A stretch of DNA of 64,000 bases, from contig JBAMJV010008943.1 of assembly GCA_037951105.1 (NCBI GenBank), forward strand, positions 1 through 64,000. The letters are read 5' to 3'. Both the position numbers and the translations under genes were made by a program. Position 1 is the first letter of the stretch, and every line of letters begins with the position of its first letter. Positions 1 through 12,370 of this stretch are shown here, in pieces. The stretch comes from Echinarachnius parma. Its lineage: Eukaryota; Echinodermata; Echinoidea; Clypeasteroida; Echinarachniidae. The notes under the pieces are model-generated. The model was not told the origin of the DNA, made no database searches, and saw only the letters and a list, made by a program, of their open reading frames with translations.

Positions 1-644
1 CAAAAGAATGTTAATTATTATGATGATATTTATTTTACTCTGGTTAAAGATGGCTAATAATAAGAACTTGTTTATCCTTTTCCACTTCACCCCCCCCCCC
101 CCGTCCATGGTCAATATTGCTGGCGCTTGTAAGCATACCAGTGACGAGCAGCTTTTATACTGATTCAGTCTTTTGTTTTCTTGAATTTTGTCCTGACCAA
201 CTTAATTTTAATTCATTCTTAATTTTAATTCATTGGTATGTATATATATATGTTTTTGGTATGTTTCATCGTCACTTAGCCTCTGAAGAAGATTCGCTAG
301 GATAAACAATTTAGGCACTATATTGACTCACCTTTAATTCATTCTGGTACTTTGTTTACTTTGTTAATAATAAAATAAGAACAAAATGCAATTTTGGCCT
401 AAGTATGACAGATTAATACATGTATGAACTTCCATACCAATATTTTATGGCTTGTGATTATCAGAGCTAATACTACTCCGTCTATAAATCAATTAAGAAT
501 AAATATTTGAATTCAATTTTACATCTTGTTGAGTAGATCTCCATGTGTGTGCAGTGACTTTTATAGACACGCCAATTCATGCTAACATAATTTTGATCAA
601 GGTCTCTGTTCAATGTGCAGAAGTGCCTTTGCTCAGATGTTTAA

Positions 645-1009
645 AGGGATCTAGTAACTTTGTTGACATGTGCAAATAGTGATGAATGGTTGATACAATT
701 ATATTGTTGTGATCTGATGTCCACTGAGTAATGTGTGAACATTTCACTTTCAATGGATGTTTGGCAGAGCGAAAATGCAGAGTAATATTAACTATTCATT
801 GCACTGACCTTATACACGGTTATGACTATCCAGTGGATGGTTACAAATAGTCTCACCACTTCAATCGTAAATATCTTTTAGAAAAAGGGAAATTAAAAAA
901 CAGCAACCTGTCCCATGCTTCTATTGTTAATACGAAAACAACAAGGCATGAGAGAACCGCTAGAATGAAAATTTTATTTTGAGGATTTGGACAATGTTAC
1001 TAAGTCCCT
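645..1009 (+). mobile_element. MITE family A (TTAA target site), copy 1
   Basis: A 365-bp element flanked by TTAA on both sides (641-644 and 1010-1013). The termini are inverted: it begins AGGGATCTAGTAAC and ends GTTACTAAGTCCCT. A second full copy lies in reverse orientation at 56965-57317 and a partial one at 62492-62730. It has no coding capacity. TTAA duplications are typical of piggyBac and Kolobok DNA transposons; which one supplied the transposase cannot be told. Confidence 0.85.
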
Positions 1010-1314
1010 TTAATTCATAGCACTGAGAGAGATTCAGTCCTGTCAATATATTCCATATTGATATTCCAATCCCAATCCCCTATGCACACAACACCTGGAT
1101 AGTTCCCTTGCAACACATCTCCAGCTAATAGTGTATACAATGTTGCTTGCTTCTTGCCCTGTCTTCACCAGTCTCAACTGCCTCGTTTAGTAAATTTCCA
1201 ATATAAACTTACCGGGTTGTTTTTTTCCCCAATTTGTGGGGGAAAATATATATTATTTTGAGTTTTAAATAGTGCTGAAAATCTGTAAAACAAGCCTCCA
1301 CACTAATTTGTCCT

Positions 1315-1480
1315 TACTGGCCCGTTTTGGCAACTTATATCATAACTTTTCAAATGTTGCCCGTTTAATTCTAGATGAGATTTACATAATATACATGTAA
1401 GCCTATTAAAGGAATTACATAATTATTCTATTCTCATAGTGGATCAATACTTTAGATCACTGATCGGGCAACTTAACTAG
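1315..1480. repeat. Dispersed repeat (GGGCAACT/CTTGCCC family)
   Basis: Contains phrases such as 'ctggcccgttttggcaactt' and 'gatcgggcaacttaactaggc'. Related wording recurs at about 11330-11545 and, in the other orientation, at about 50800-51070. It is a diverged interspersed repeat of unknown class. Confidence 0.45.
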
Positions 1481-2940
1481 GCTATTTATAAAATTGTAAT
1501 AGAATAGGGCAGTTTGAGCAATGCTAATTGAAGTAAATGAATGAGCTGCTAATGTTAGCATACAAAATGTTTTTGATAAGGTGGACATTTGTGAAAAGGA
1601 TTTTTGGTGAAGACCTGTTATTTATCAAGTGGAAAAAAGTTCCATACAGTTTAATCGCATACATTAAACATGGTGACGGAGCATCATTGATTCTTGATAG
1701 AATATTAATAACTATCTCGCAACACATAATATGAGTGTGTTAATGATGTGAATATACTTCGAAAGGAGGAGAAAGTCTTTAAATCAATATGTCACTCATT
1801 AATAATTTGAAATTCTGTGACATGTGATAATTCCTTTTTGTCTTCAAATGAAAAGACTAAACAACACGTTTAGCTCAGAGGGCATAAAGAATACCATTGG
1901 ACTGCTAGTTTTTCATGAGTCACTTTATAATGTAGGTCAATTTATTAAATGTGATAATGATACCATTCTTGTAAAAAGGGTATTCCGTAATTGCCTGTCC
2001 ATCTGCAATTTATTTCAATTATGAATGATGCATCTACATGTATGCGCTATAAAACTTTAGTTTATCAAGTTATACACACTTAAATGCACACACATGTATC
2101 TGTTTTATTCATGTTTATAAACTAGTTACACTAAAATCCATAACAAAATATATTTAAGTCAAATAATGCATTTTGAAAATGTCTATATTTTGCAGCTTTT
2201 GTCAAAAGATTTCACTTGTGTAACAGTGAAGCCGCACGCCCTGCGCTGTGCGTTTCTATTATCATATCAGAGACTTCCTCGCAGCGATTTTAGAGTGAGG
2301 ATGCGCCATCATTCGGCACTAAGATTTGTCGTATTTGTCAAGGCAAATAATGAAATAGGAATTATGAAAATGGTGTCTGCAAATATGGGTAATTGTCACG
2401 CGAAAACGACATGGCGAGAATGCTGTATGGTGATGTACTATGTGTACAGTAGTTTCTATCGTGAGCCACCTTCAAGTGAAAAAATAGCTAACTTTATTTG
2501 TATGTGGTCCTATGTATTACATGATAAGGTATTCATATTCTCAATATAGCCTGGCTGAAATTCAGCCCGTGCAGTTAAGAATTCTTTTTAAAATATGATA
2601 ACTGAATCATGTTGTAACATGAGTATATTCTCAGCATGGCCTGTCTAAGTTTCAGCTCTTGTATCCGCTGTCAAGTAAGCTATATGAGGTACCATACCTG
2701 TTTTATATTTTCTTCTGAACTGCCTCGATAAAGAAGTTAATGTTCGCACTTTGCTAATTTGAATGAATGTTTAATATCATGTTAAAATTGTTCACTTTAT
2801 GTGTACCGCTTCAAAGAAGTATTCATATTAGTTAATTCTTGGCCAGTAATGTGCTCCATGTGCATTATGAATGAATTTGACAGAAGCAAGCATAATGTAA
2901 GCTGTTTTCATTGAAACAAATTAGTATGTTAATCTATAAG

Positions 2941-3345
2941 CCTACGCCCTACGGCGCGGCACCATGCATTTCCAAGATGAAAGAAATTCATTATGTAGGA
3001 AACTGAATGAAAAGATGATGAGCAGCAATTCATGAAGATGAAGAACCCGAGGGGGCTGCAGCGGGAGACTAGGCGATGTACCAGGCAGTGAGAAGCTCAT
3101 TAAAATTCAATGAATGCACCAATAATTAATGACAACATGGAAAGCCAGTAATTAATCACCCGCTGCGTGTTAGTACTACCTGGCCTGTAGACCAGCAAAT
3201 GGTTGCTAGTGGTGTTATGGCGGCTTGTCGAGCATCGATGGATATTGGCAATGTGGCCTAATTCCCTATTAAATTACCCCGCTCCAATTTTCACCAAGCA
3301 TATTGCCGATATTGCTCAACCGTTCAGCATCTCGCTATGAAGGTT
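2941..3345. promoter_or_regulatory. Candidate cis-regulatory block
   Basis: A roughly 400-bp stretch of mixed composition without simple repeats or any of the dispersed repeats found elsewhere. It carries several homeodomain-type cores (AATTAATG, TAATTAAT). It looks unlike the low-complexity intergenic DNA around it. Function is inferred from texture only; it could equally be an unrecognised old transposon. Confidence 0.25.
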
Positions 3346-5374
3346 GTCGATACTATTTTTTCAGGGATATTGATACATACAATACATGTTGATACTCGCC
3401 AGAGATTATTTGCTAGCTGTTGGCGCCTTTGCGGTTCATTATAACTCATGGTGTTGCTTGAGATAGGAATGGAATAAAACTTTCTTGTGTCTCTTGTTAG
3501 TGCGTGAAATTCCCAGTTCAGAAGCGTCAGAAGGAATATTGGAATTGAGATTTGACATATTGTTTATAGTCCATGGTAAGTGGTGCAATATATAAAACTT
3601 TCTGTTTAAACTTAACACGTAGAGTCCCAAAGTAGTAATGTCACAATAGTCACATTCAATTGTTCTAAACAACTTCTGATTTGAGTTTGATTTGGGCATT
3701 TGGTAGTGGGTTGAAGCTGGACAATTGAATACGATTACCTTCCTAGAAACCGCTAGGTCAGACATTTTTGGCTTGCCTGACATTGTCTGACATTGTTAAG
3801 AACCATTACCCATGTTAATGAGTGTGACATCACACTTCAGTAGACTACAGTATGATTGGATATTGTTTGCATTCCATTCAGTTTTGAATATTTTCACAAT
3901 AGTATATTCATGTTACATTCCATTCAAGACTGGTCAGCAATAACACGAGTTTCAACTTTCAAGCTTGCTAAACATTCATGATTTACTGGTGTAATGTAAT
4001 AGTTTGCAGACAGGTGTACCATCATACCAAGATGAGATACATTGTAATATGATCAAGCTTATCCGGGTTTTCCTTTTTAATATTTGACTAGCATGTAGCA
4101 CCAAGAAAGCTAGAGTGATCAAGTGTTTGTATAAATTTATCTGTACTATGCATTACATGTACCTTCAATCAAGCTGTATCTAACATCTTATCTCCTGTGT
4201 GGAGATGTGTTTACATCAAGGCATGTTTTCATTGCAAAGACTTGATTATGTTGTGTAGTTGGTACCCATTCCTAGGCATTTACAAAGTGCATTAGCTTGA
4301 TTTGCTTCATTTTATCAAAAACAAGACAGATCAGATGATTTGATAACAACCAGTTACCCCCCTATATGACAGAGTTCAGCTCTAGCACTTTCCCAAAGAC
4401 TGCAGATTAATAAAAATAAAAAACAACAACAGTAACATACAAATACTAAAGCTCACAGTTCACACTTAGCTTTTAAAATTGTCTTTATTGTGTAATGTAC
4501 AAAGTAATTGTAACTGTAAGTCAAATGGAGCTTTCAAACGTAGTTGGTTCTTTATCTATAAAACATAACTAATATTTCATAATTTTTTATTTTTTTTACA
4601 GAGCTTCAAGGGCATGTACATTATAACCATGAAAGAGAAGTATACAATAACTTCATGTGTGGTTTTAAAATTCTAATCAGTGTCTGACCTGGGTAGGGGC
4701 AAAGTCTGAGAATATCATTAAAACAGACCATTGATTGTTTTATTGGACACTTGATAATGTGTGACCTCCTAGCCTCAAGTATAATATGGATTGGGTTGCA
4801 GGAATAAAGAATAAAAAGTACCAGCAGTTTGATATCAGTATCCATACATTTATTTCACTACTAGCAGTGTATTGTTTGGCCTTTGAAAGCTGATGATTGA
4901 GGAAGACTTTTTTCTCTAGGGTTATTGCACTGGTTCATTGCACTATTGATGAACTCCCAATCCAGATTAGCCATAGCGGTATTGAAATAATTTTCCCCAT
5001 GAAGCGCCAAATACAGATGAACCTTTATTAATGGCCATGGTATTATTTTGCTATTCTTTGTTTGAATCTGAAACACCAATTAGATACAGATCTATGCACT
5101 TTTATAAATGGCCCTGTAATGGTTATTATGCTATGTGCGATGATTGTCAATTATAGTATCCATTACAAATAATAACAATCAGCTTTTTGTTACTGAAAAA
5201 ATGTATTATGTATTATTTGTCACTGGCCTGTTAAAAAAAATAGCACTCAGAAAATTGATTTCACATGAGAGTAGAGACTCCATAATCAATGCTAGAAATG
5301 AACCTTTTTGCCTTGTGGACCAGTCGGGCAAGGAAAAACAAGATTATTGAAAATAATATTGATAGTGATATTCG

Positions 5375-5475
5375 TTTGTCTCGCAATGTATGATCAACAA
5401 GGAATCTAAAAGATCACGACGTTTCGTGCGCCGCTGCAACACTTTGTCAGGTGATACAAATCTACTGTAAGCAAG
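5375..5475. mobile_element. Possible Penelope-like or other retroelement tail
   Basis: The phrase around 5416-5450 (acgacgtttcgtgcgccgct... ctttgtcagg) resembles the segment that follows the endonuclease end of Penelope-like retroelements, read on the - strand. There is no coding domain. The assignment is from memory of such tails and is weak. Confidence 0.2.
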
Positions 5476-5539
5476 GGTGTTTTTATATACCCTGCGGTAG
5501 GCTCCAACGCGCTATCCCGTATGAGCGAGTATGCTCCTA

Positions 5540-5670
5540 ATTGGTCAATAACGGACCAGGCGTATTGGCAGAGGCACACGGGTGCTCAACCAATCAACTG
5601 GCCGCTGGCTCTGCTCGCCTGTTGGGCGGAAACAATGGCATGCTCAACCAATCAGCGGGCCGCTATAAAA
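5540..5670 (+). promoter_or_regulatory. Clustered CCAAT boxes and TATA box
   Basis: An inverted CCAAT (attgg) lies near 5540, CCAATCA at 5590-5596 and 5648-5654, and TATAAAA at 5664-5670. The two CCAATCA sites sit in a roughly 59-bp imperfect tandem repeat sharing GCTCAACCAATCA and GGCCGCT. A reading frame of 115 codons (5541-5888) overlaps but resembles no known protein. This could be the promoter of an unrecognised short transcript or of a transposon. The last CCAAT is unusually close to the TATA box. Confidence 0.35.
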
Positions 5671-6701
5671 AACAAGATTGTTCAACTTTGAGTGGCCTGA
5701 AACCGAAATCTAAGAATACAATAACAAATTCTGTTAGATTTGGTTGCCCGAACGGGCCAGTTGAATTTAGGATCAATAAAATTGATAAAATTCTAGTGGC
5801 CCCGGGCCAGCAGGCCTATGCTTATTTTAAGCACTGCCATAATAAATTATGGGAGTGGGAGTTGGTGGAGGGTAGTGCTACATTGTAAATCAATAGATGT
5901 GTTGACAATTTATACAAACCGGGAATAAAATAATAATATATAATTGGTTTCATTTCTGTATAGAGCTTCTAAATCAGCGATACAGTGGGTGCCAAATTAA
6001 GACCAAGGCGAGTAGACGCTAGACAACTTCTGGCAAATATTAATATTGTAATATTATAGCTAGTATTTTCCCCACAAGGTGAGGTGCACTCTTTGATATC
6101 ACCATCAATATATCAGCACGCCGCCGTTTCTTAAAGTTCTGCTCATCAATGCCAAAAGTTCAAGAGCTATTCTTGCTTTTCTTTCTTGTGGTTTCAACAA
6201 ACAACGCCCAGGGACCTAGATCACTGTATCAGTTACCTATAAATGACAGAAATGCTTCCTAAAGGCCTTCACTATTAAACCTTATTGTACCATTTTATTT
6301 CAAAGAAGGGAACAAGAATCAGTTTGTAAAAATGTCCTTGTTGTAATCCCTATTCAATCGCCATAGTAATAATTTCCGAACAGAGGAATCCACTGTTCTC
6401 TATCCTCAATTCAGAAATGTAGGCCAGTTTGAGTGAACAAAATAATAATGTCAGGGTTTCAAACTGCCAATTAATACAAGAATAAAAAATAATATGATGT
6501 GTTTGATATTTATTGGTGCATAAAATTATCTTGACTTGAGAATTGAGCTCCTAGTATGTGTGTGTGTGGATCAGTGGATGTCCCTGACATTATAATACTT
6601 GTCCCAATGTACATGTATATGGGGAAGTCTGGATTATATTAAAAGAATATAATAACTGTAGCCAACAGAGCAGGGAAAATCAAATTTCATTTTTGTCATA
6701 T

Positions 6702-6722
6702 GGGGGGGGGGGGGGGGGGGGG
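6702..6722. repeat. Poly-G tract (21)
   Basis: An uninterrupted run of G, one of about a dozen long G or C runs in the window. Confidence 0.95.
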
Positions 6723-7289
6723 TACATTCAAACTTGCCTGAGTTAAAATAGCTCTCTTAGAATGGAACAGTCTTTAATATGTTAATGTACATTACAGGTG
6801 TATGTGCATGCCTAAACAGCTTTATAGTAGAGTATTCATGAACAAAAATGTGTACATGAAGCATTTTCTAGGGGGAAAATCCAAAACAAGCCTGGTATTG
6901 ACATTGAGTGTTGGCATGGCTTATCCCATATGGGGATCTAGGGAGGTACATGTACATGCAGGCAGGTACCTGGATTTGGCCTGTGTCCTAGAAATATCTG
7001 ATTCAATTTGCAGCGCTCTAGGTACTTGTCACTTAACCTTTCGGGAAGTATGATTTCTGTAATGAAATATGACGGACTTAACCACGTGTTAATGAAGTTA
7101 TCAGGCGCTTAATCCCCCGAGTTGGGAGGGAAAGTGTGAAAATGTCATCATGAGCCCAAGGCAAGTTGTTGAAAAAAAATGAAAATGATTTTAAAGTTGT
7201 TTAGATAGCAGTGTAATTTCAGTTCATATTCCTTTCTTTTATAAAAATTAAAGATGTACATGGACTGGGCCCTATTTATTTTTTTATTT

Positions 7290-7372
7290 TTTTCAGGGGC
7301 TCTTTTGGGCATTTCGGGGGCAAATTCACCCGCCGCCCCGTGTATTTTTTCCCCTGATCCTTGTATTATTCC
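7290..7372. repeat. Dispersed repeat shared with 44095-44400
   Basis: The string around 'gggcatttcgggggcaaattcacccgccgccccgtgta' is the reverse complement of sequence at 44095-44165. It forms a proline/glycine-rich shadow frame but is not a gene. Confidence 0.6.
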
Positions 7373-7490
7373 TTGAGAATGTAATATGCACACTCAAGGG
7401 AGTCCTTGAGTTAATTAGCCCCTATGAGTAGTAATAATGTGTATTTCTAAGAATTGACATAATTGTTTACACAGTTCTAACTGAAGTTAA

Positions 7491-7865
7491 AGGGGATCTA
7501 CCACCAGGCAAATAACACATAATTATATGTTTTAGTACTGTTGTGTGATATCAAATAGATTATCAAGACTATGTATTAGTTGTGTAATTCATAAACCATG
7601 CAATTATTTACTACCACTTACGGAACCATTATGGCCTTTTGGTTCTGTACGCGCCAAACATCTGCGAGTGCGCCAATTCTATTCATGCGTACGTTTGGAG
7701 ACAATAGAATCATGGATGATGCATTCGTCCTAATCAAAAGGTAGGCTTTGTTTGCAGACCCATAAACACATGTTGTATTATAGTGATGCGTTTTCCAATT
7801 ATATAATTTTTCTGGAAACGAAGCATAATTCAATATGAAAACATATTGGAAAAATAAGTACATCA
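7491..7865 (-). mobile_element. MITE family B (TTAA target site), partial copy
   Basis: Preceded by TTAA (7487-7490), it begins AGGGGATCTACCACCAGGC and matches the reverse complement of the complete element at 60636-61065 over most of its length, including 'gatatcaaatagat', 'cttacggaaccat' and 'gcgttttccaattatata'. The far end has diverged or is lost. Confidence 0.75.
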
Positions 7866-8041
7866 TGTAAGAAAATCAAACTAGTGTAAAAATTGGATAC
7901 AATAAGAATAGGAAGATCTTCAGAAAGAATAGGAGAAGAATCAATTATAATATCATCTGGCTGTGGTGTGGGAACAAATTGCTGATCCTCCATCCCAGGA
8001 GGCTATTTACGGTTTAGTATTGTATGGGATAACTATATGTA

Positions 8042-8672
8042 CCGTACTGACCGGCGGAATCGCCGCAGCCGCGTAAACGCCGCATGCCAACTTTGAGCAT
8101 TGAAATAAAAATTTAAAAAGTGGGAGAAAAGTGCGCTAGGGAAACTGGCGACAAAAAAAAGCGGGAATAACCGTCGAAAAACAGAAAATCGGCAGGGAAA
8201 ATTTGCCAAATTTAAGCAGGGATCGGCGGCGCGTAAAATTTCTCGCAATCGCGCTATTTAACTGCCATGCACACTGTATGCAAGCTACGAGTTACGATGT
8301 ACCATCTCGATCAAAATGTCCGAACCGTACTCTAACGTACCTACCCCTACTGTACTACACTGTACTACAGAGAACCCTGTACTACTGTCCAATGCAATGC
8401 ATCCATAACGCACGTAGATTGATGGCAGGCAAGCGCGGCGCGGTGAGAAACTATTCTAGGCCAGGGTAAACGTAGACAATTTGGCTTTATAATGTTTTTA
8501 TCATACAATACAATACAGTGCAATACAACAAATAGTCCCACACCTGCTGAAATGTGTTGTTTTGAGGCCGGTGAAAAGTGAAAATTTGACTATCGCCGCG
8601 TACGCGCCGCACCCCAACTTTGCGGGGTTTTTTCAAGGAAAAAGTATGCGGCGATTACGCCGGTCAGTACGG
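8042..8672. mobile_element. 631-bp DNA transposon with TIRs and TSD
   Basis: The ends form 25-bp inverted repeats with one mismatch; both read inward from CCGTACTGACCGGCG. The flanks are a perfect 6-bp direct repeat, TATGTA (8036-8041 and 8673-8678), which marks a target-site duplication. The interior is CG-rich near the ends with many GTAC-containing words, and has no transposase. The superfamily is not assigned. Confidence 0.85.
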
Positions 8673-8754
8673 TATGTAGATGTAACAAAGCCAAGAATCT
8701 CTTCAAATTCAATCTTGAAAGGCTCTAATGACCATTTCATTTGTATCTCAAGGA

Positions 8755-8815
8755 AATATGTGACCGGCTACATCAAAACCCACTACTTGTTGGCAAATTC
8801 GAATTTGAGATTATA
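8755..8815. mobile_element. Fragment of MITE family D
   Basis: 'tgtgaccggctacatcaaaacccactacttgttgg' matches the left terminus of the element at 48989-49209. Only this end is recognisable. Confidence 0.5.
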
Positions 8816-11329
8816 ACCTGTATACAATTTGAAAGGGGTGTTCATCAGCTTCAGTTTGATACGTATTTCAATCAATTTGGATAATATTAAGCAGAGTTAT
8901 GATAATTTTTATATTTCATAGTGCGTTAAGTTGAAACTGAGATATCGATGGTTAAAATATAACATTCGCTAGTATTAAAACCGTGCACAAAAATGTTGTT
9001 CAAAATCGTAAATAACTTTGCACTGGTCTGGATTAATATTTCAACTTAATTTGTGTTACATTATAAAGAGCAAAATTGTATCTTGTTAGTTATGTAAAAA
9101 TGTTTATTTGCCCCTTGGGACTTATTTTCAAATTAGGAGGCCAATAACAACAACAACATAGAGTTATGGGCAGTAAAGCTTCTCATTTGCATAAATTCTA
9201 CTTCAATTCACATGTACATGTACGTCAATTTATGCCTCATTAAATAGCTATGGCAGTAAGCCAGTAAAGCACCAGTATAGTGTAGCCAGAAATCTGTTTT
9301 CGTACGTGCATGACGGCACAATATTTCTAGAATAATAAAAGCCATATGTTCGAATATTCTTTATCCCATAATATTTTGTTCAAATCCATATTAAACTACA
9401 TTGTATATTATTTCAAACTATTGAAAATGTATATGAGAGCTGAACATCAACATGGTTTTGGTATTAAAGAGTCATGAACTATTGACTGTGTTGAAGTGTG
9501 TTCCTAAATAGTCAAATATGTTTAGTGTAGCAGAACACACATGCAGTGGGCATATTTACATCTGGGAGGTGGATCGCCATGGCAACTCGCAAAATACTAT
9601 CATTTTTGAAATAGCTAAGAACATTGTATTGTCTGATGTAGACGTGGTAAAAGATCAATCCTTTCATATGATGGGTGAAAGAATTTATAAAGTTGGCTGG
9701 TTTCAGCATTAATGTTTAATACATTGTAAATATCAGTATTAATTACGACGGAAATGGCTTAGAAATTATTGTTTACCATGTTGTATCAAGTGACATTTCG
9801 TTGCACGCACATTTTTTTCTTCTGCAAACTCGTAAAATTATCATATTTCATAATAATTTGTATTCCTTTATTTTAGTTCCATAATAAACCAATTTAACTT
9901 TAGGTAGATATGAATATTGTTTTAATTCTTCAATCAAGACCATTTACAAACTCTATCTAGATGTGGTTATATGCAAGACTAAGAAGTATTTTCACATGGA
10001 ATTTTTCTCTCTGAAAAGGTTTTGACCACCCATTCAAGGTTAAAATTTCTTTTGAAACTTTGTTACCCTCAAAAGCAATGCAAAAATGGAAGAGAATATA
10101 TACGATTTGTAGACGTTATTTGCAATCTGTGTGTGATTGGAACTTGTACAGTATCACATCAAATAGGAACCGACTGTAGAATGTGTCAGTGTTGTGTAAA
10201 CATAGCACTTATTAATTTACTTTTCCCATAATATAATGTAAACACAAAATTAATTGAATATTTTCTGAACTCGTCAGAATAACACCTGAAAAGAGGCGAG
10301 GCCTTGATAAATAATCAGATGGAATCGACATTGACTGTTGGAAAATATTTCTTTCAGTCTGAACAAAGCCTTAGAGAAAACAAATAATTGTGCTCAAATA
10401 TTACTAGTTCTGCTTATTCATGAATGAAAAATTAAAACAATAGAATAGCTCGTTACCGACATATTTCAACATCGTTTCAGGATATGATGTTCCACTTGAC
10501 AAAAAGCGGGCTACGGGTGAAATTATGAGCATTATTTATTTGAATTGAACACATGTTTGTGGGATTTTGAAGGATATATTTGGAATATTTTGGGTTTGTT
10601 TGGTTTTGTTTACTCTCCATCATCCATGCATTGTGGCACATCTGTGGTCACCAAGGTCGCTTTGTTACCAGTCTAGATAAATCATCCATATCATACATGC
10701 AGTGTATATTTTTGGAATCGTAACATGTTTAATGGGTTAACGAACACCTTTTTCGGGCAACAATTATTCTTAATTTCTTTTAAAATATAGGCCAGAATTG
10801 TGACCTGTACGTAACTTACATTTGCTCCAGATGTTTAATTGGGCAATTTCTATTTTTCAGTTAAAGAATTGCATGTAGTAGCACCCTCTAGTGTATTTTG
10901 GATATTGTGGCATGTTGGTTATAATATAACACCACATATAGATTATAATTCATCATTTTCTACTGTCTTATTAGCGACAATTTTCATTTACTTTCTAAAA
11001 GTACTGGCTCAAATATGATGTTTCACTTGCTAGGGCCCCGCTAGGAGCAATCTGTCAAATGCTTTAAAGTGAACGTACATTTATGGTAGCATAAAGTGTG
11101 AACAATATCGATGCCTTTTTGATAACCTGGCACTCGCATGGTTAACACAGAGCATTCAGACGAACCCAAAGGGGCTCAGACAGAATCTGTCAAGAGTCTG
11201 TCAAAAGATAAGCATGTGCCATTTCAGGATATGGCACCTTTGGGCTTTGGGTATTTAAAACCAACAGGAAAATGGCATCTAAGTTGCCCAATCATATTCA
11301 TTCCAATTGTAAAAATAAATTCAAGAGTG

Positions 11330-11545
11330 TATGCAAGCCACCACACTAACTTTTTTTTTTACTGTACTAGCCCATTTACTTTTCCCAACAGAGTATGTAC
11401 TTGCTCCATGTACTTCTCGGTGAGATTTGCACTTTAATATGAAATTAAATTTTCTTTTGTTGTTGAACAATTATTTAGTTGCCCGACATCAATTTTTACT
11501 TGCTCCGGGCAATAGGGCAAGTGCTAGTGCCCTTGTGTATAGACC
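11330..11545. repeat. Dispersed repeat (GGGCAACT/CTTGCCC family)
   Basis: Shares 'ccacactaa... tgtactagccca' and 'gttgcccgac... cttgctccgggcaa' with the repeats at 1315-1480 and 50800-51070. Confidence 0.45.
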
Positions 11546-11705
11546 TTCTTACGTGAAATTTCAAATTTCTGCAACATGGAAATAATTGTCAGAAATATGA
11601 CAATTTTCACATCAAGTTTGTGCAAATTGGAGCTGTATTTGCATGTAAGTGACAAGTCTCTATAGATGATGATGATGCAAATCCTTTGGTGTATTAGTTA
11701 TTTCA

Positions 11706-11850
11706 GATTATGCGATGATGATCTATGGCTGTGTGAGAGTGGTTTAGAGCATGGCTGTCTGTGGCATGGTATCATCCAGCACTTCCTCTTTCTACACCTT
11801 TCACCGGGCATCACTGATCTTCATCCGATTCAACTTTCCTGTTATTACAA
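11706..11850 (+). pseudogene. Echo of LZTS-like exon 1, with its own ATG
   Basis: A diverged copy of the first coding exon (12005-12370), about 300 bp upstream of it. It keeps the acceptor (tttcag), the leader 'gatctatggctg', the GAGAGTGGTTTAG motif and an ATG at 11751. That ATG opens a frame starting MAVCGMVSSSTSS, compared with MAACGMVSSNTSS in the real exon, and similarity fades after about 30 codons. The frame runs to a stop near 11901 without a matching donor. It is most simply a decayed tandem duplicate; use as an alternative first exon is not excluded. Confidence 0.7.
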
Positions 11851-11872
11851 TACATGAGACAATCATTCTTAT

Positions 11873-11930
11873 TCTCTTGTCGTTGTCTACCAAGCATCTC
11901 TGAGAATCTGCATCCTGTCTACAACTACCC
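11873..11930 (+). pseudogene. Second, shorter echo of LZTS-like exon 1
   Basis: 'taccaagcatctctgagaat' and the following 'ctgcatcctgtctacaac' match 12096-12130 of the real exon (accaagcatctctgatccgcatcccgtcaac). It is out of frame and without splice signals. Confidence 0.55.
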
Positions 11931-12004
11931 TTTATCCCTGAACATTTCTTCTACTAGTATAATTGAGACAATAATGTTCTTTCTCTTCTTGTTGTCTATT
12001 TCAG

Positions 12005-12043
12005 ATGAGGTGTTGATCTATGGCTGCGTGAGAGTGGTTTAGC
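12005..12043 (+). other. 5' untranslated part of LZTS-like first coding exon
   Basis: The exon follows a pyrimidine tract and AG at 12003-12004. An in-frame TGA at 12029-12031 precedes the ATG at 12044, so translation cannot begin further upstream in this exon. Confidence 0.6.
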
Positions 12044-12370
12044 ATGGCTGCTTGTGGCATGGTATCATCCAACACCTCCTCCTCCTACGGCATCCACCAA
12101 GCATCTCTGATCCGCATCCCGTCAACCTCCGGCCTCGCCCCATCGGACCTCGTCCACTCACCCACGGTGGCCCTCTGCAATGGCACCATGGGTAGCACCA
12201 GCAGTCTTCTTGCAGACAGTGGTTACCGTGGCGGCAGCTCCCATTATAGCGACACGACCAACAGCAGCAATAGCAACAGCTCCGTCTTTGAGGAACCCTC
12301 GTCGTTCAATGACGATACTGAGTCTGTCGGCCCACCTAAGCTAACCCCCATCAGTGGAAAGCTGGAAAAG
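12044..12370 (+). CDS. LZTS: LZTS-like exon 1 (residues 1-109)
   Basis: Encodes MAACGMVSSNTSSSYGIHQA and then a Ser-rich segment including SSLLADSGYRGG, reminiscent of the 'DSGR' motifs in vertebrate LZTS N-termini. It ends KLEK at the donor gtaaca, phase 0. Two degraded copies lie just upstream. Confidence 0.8.

Larger units (their letters stand above)
1..12004. other. Upstream/intergenic region, no convincing gene
   Basis: No open reading frame here shows a recognisable domain, and none chains to a neighbour through splice sites. The longest frames (2166-2549 on +, 3439-3783 on -, 5541-5888 on +) match no family I know. The region holds several small transposons listed separately, poly-C at 91-102, poly-G at 6702-6722, and moderately complex DNA that could be regulatory. 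An upstream non-coding exon of the LZTS-like gene probably lies here or further 5', because the first coding exon begins with a splice acceptor. Confidence 0.6.

Noticed and set aside
2166-2549. 127-codon ORF
   Set aside because: No recognisable domain, ordinary intergenic composition and no splice partner; left as non-coding.
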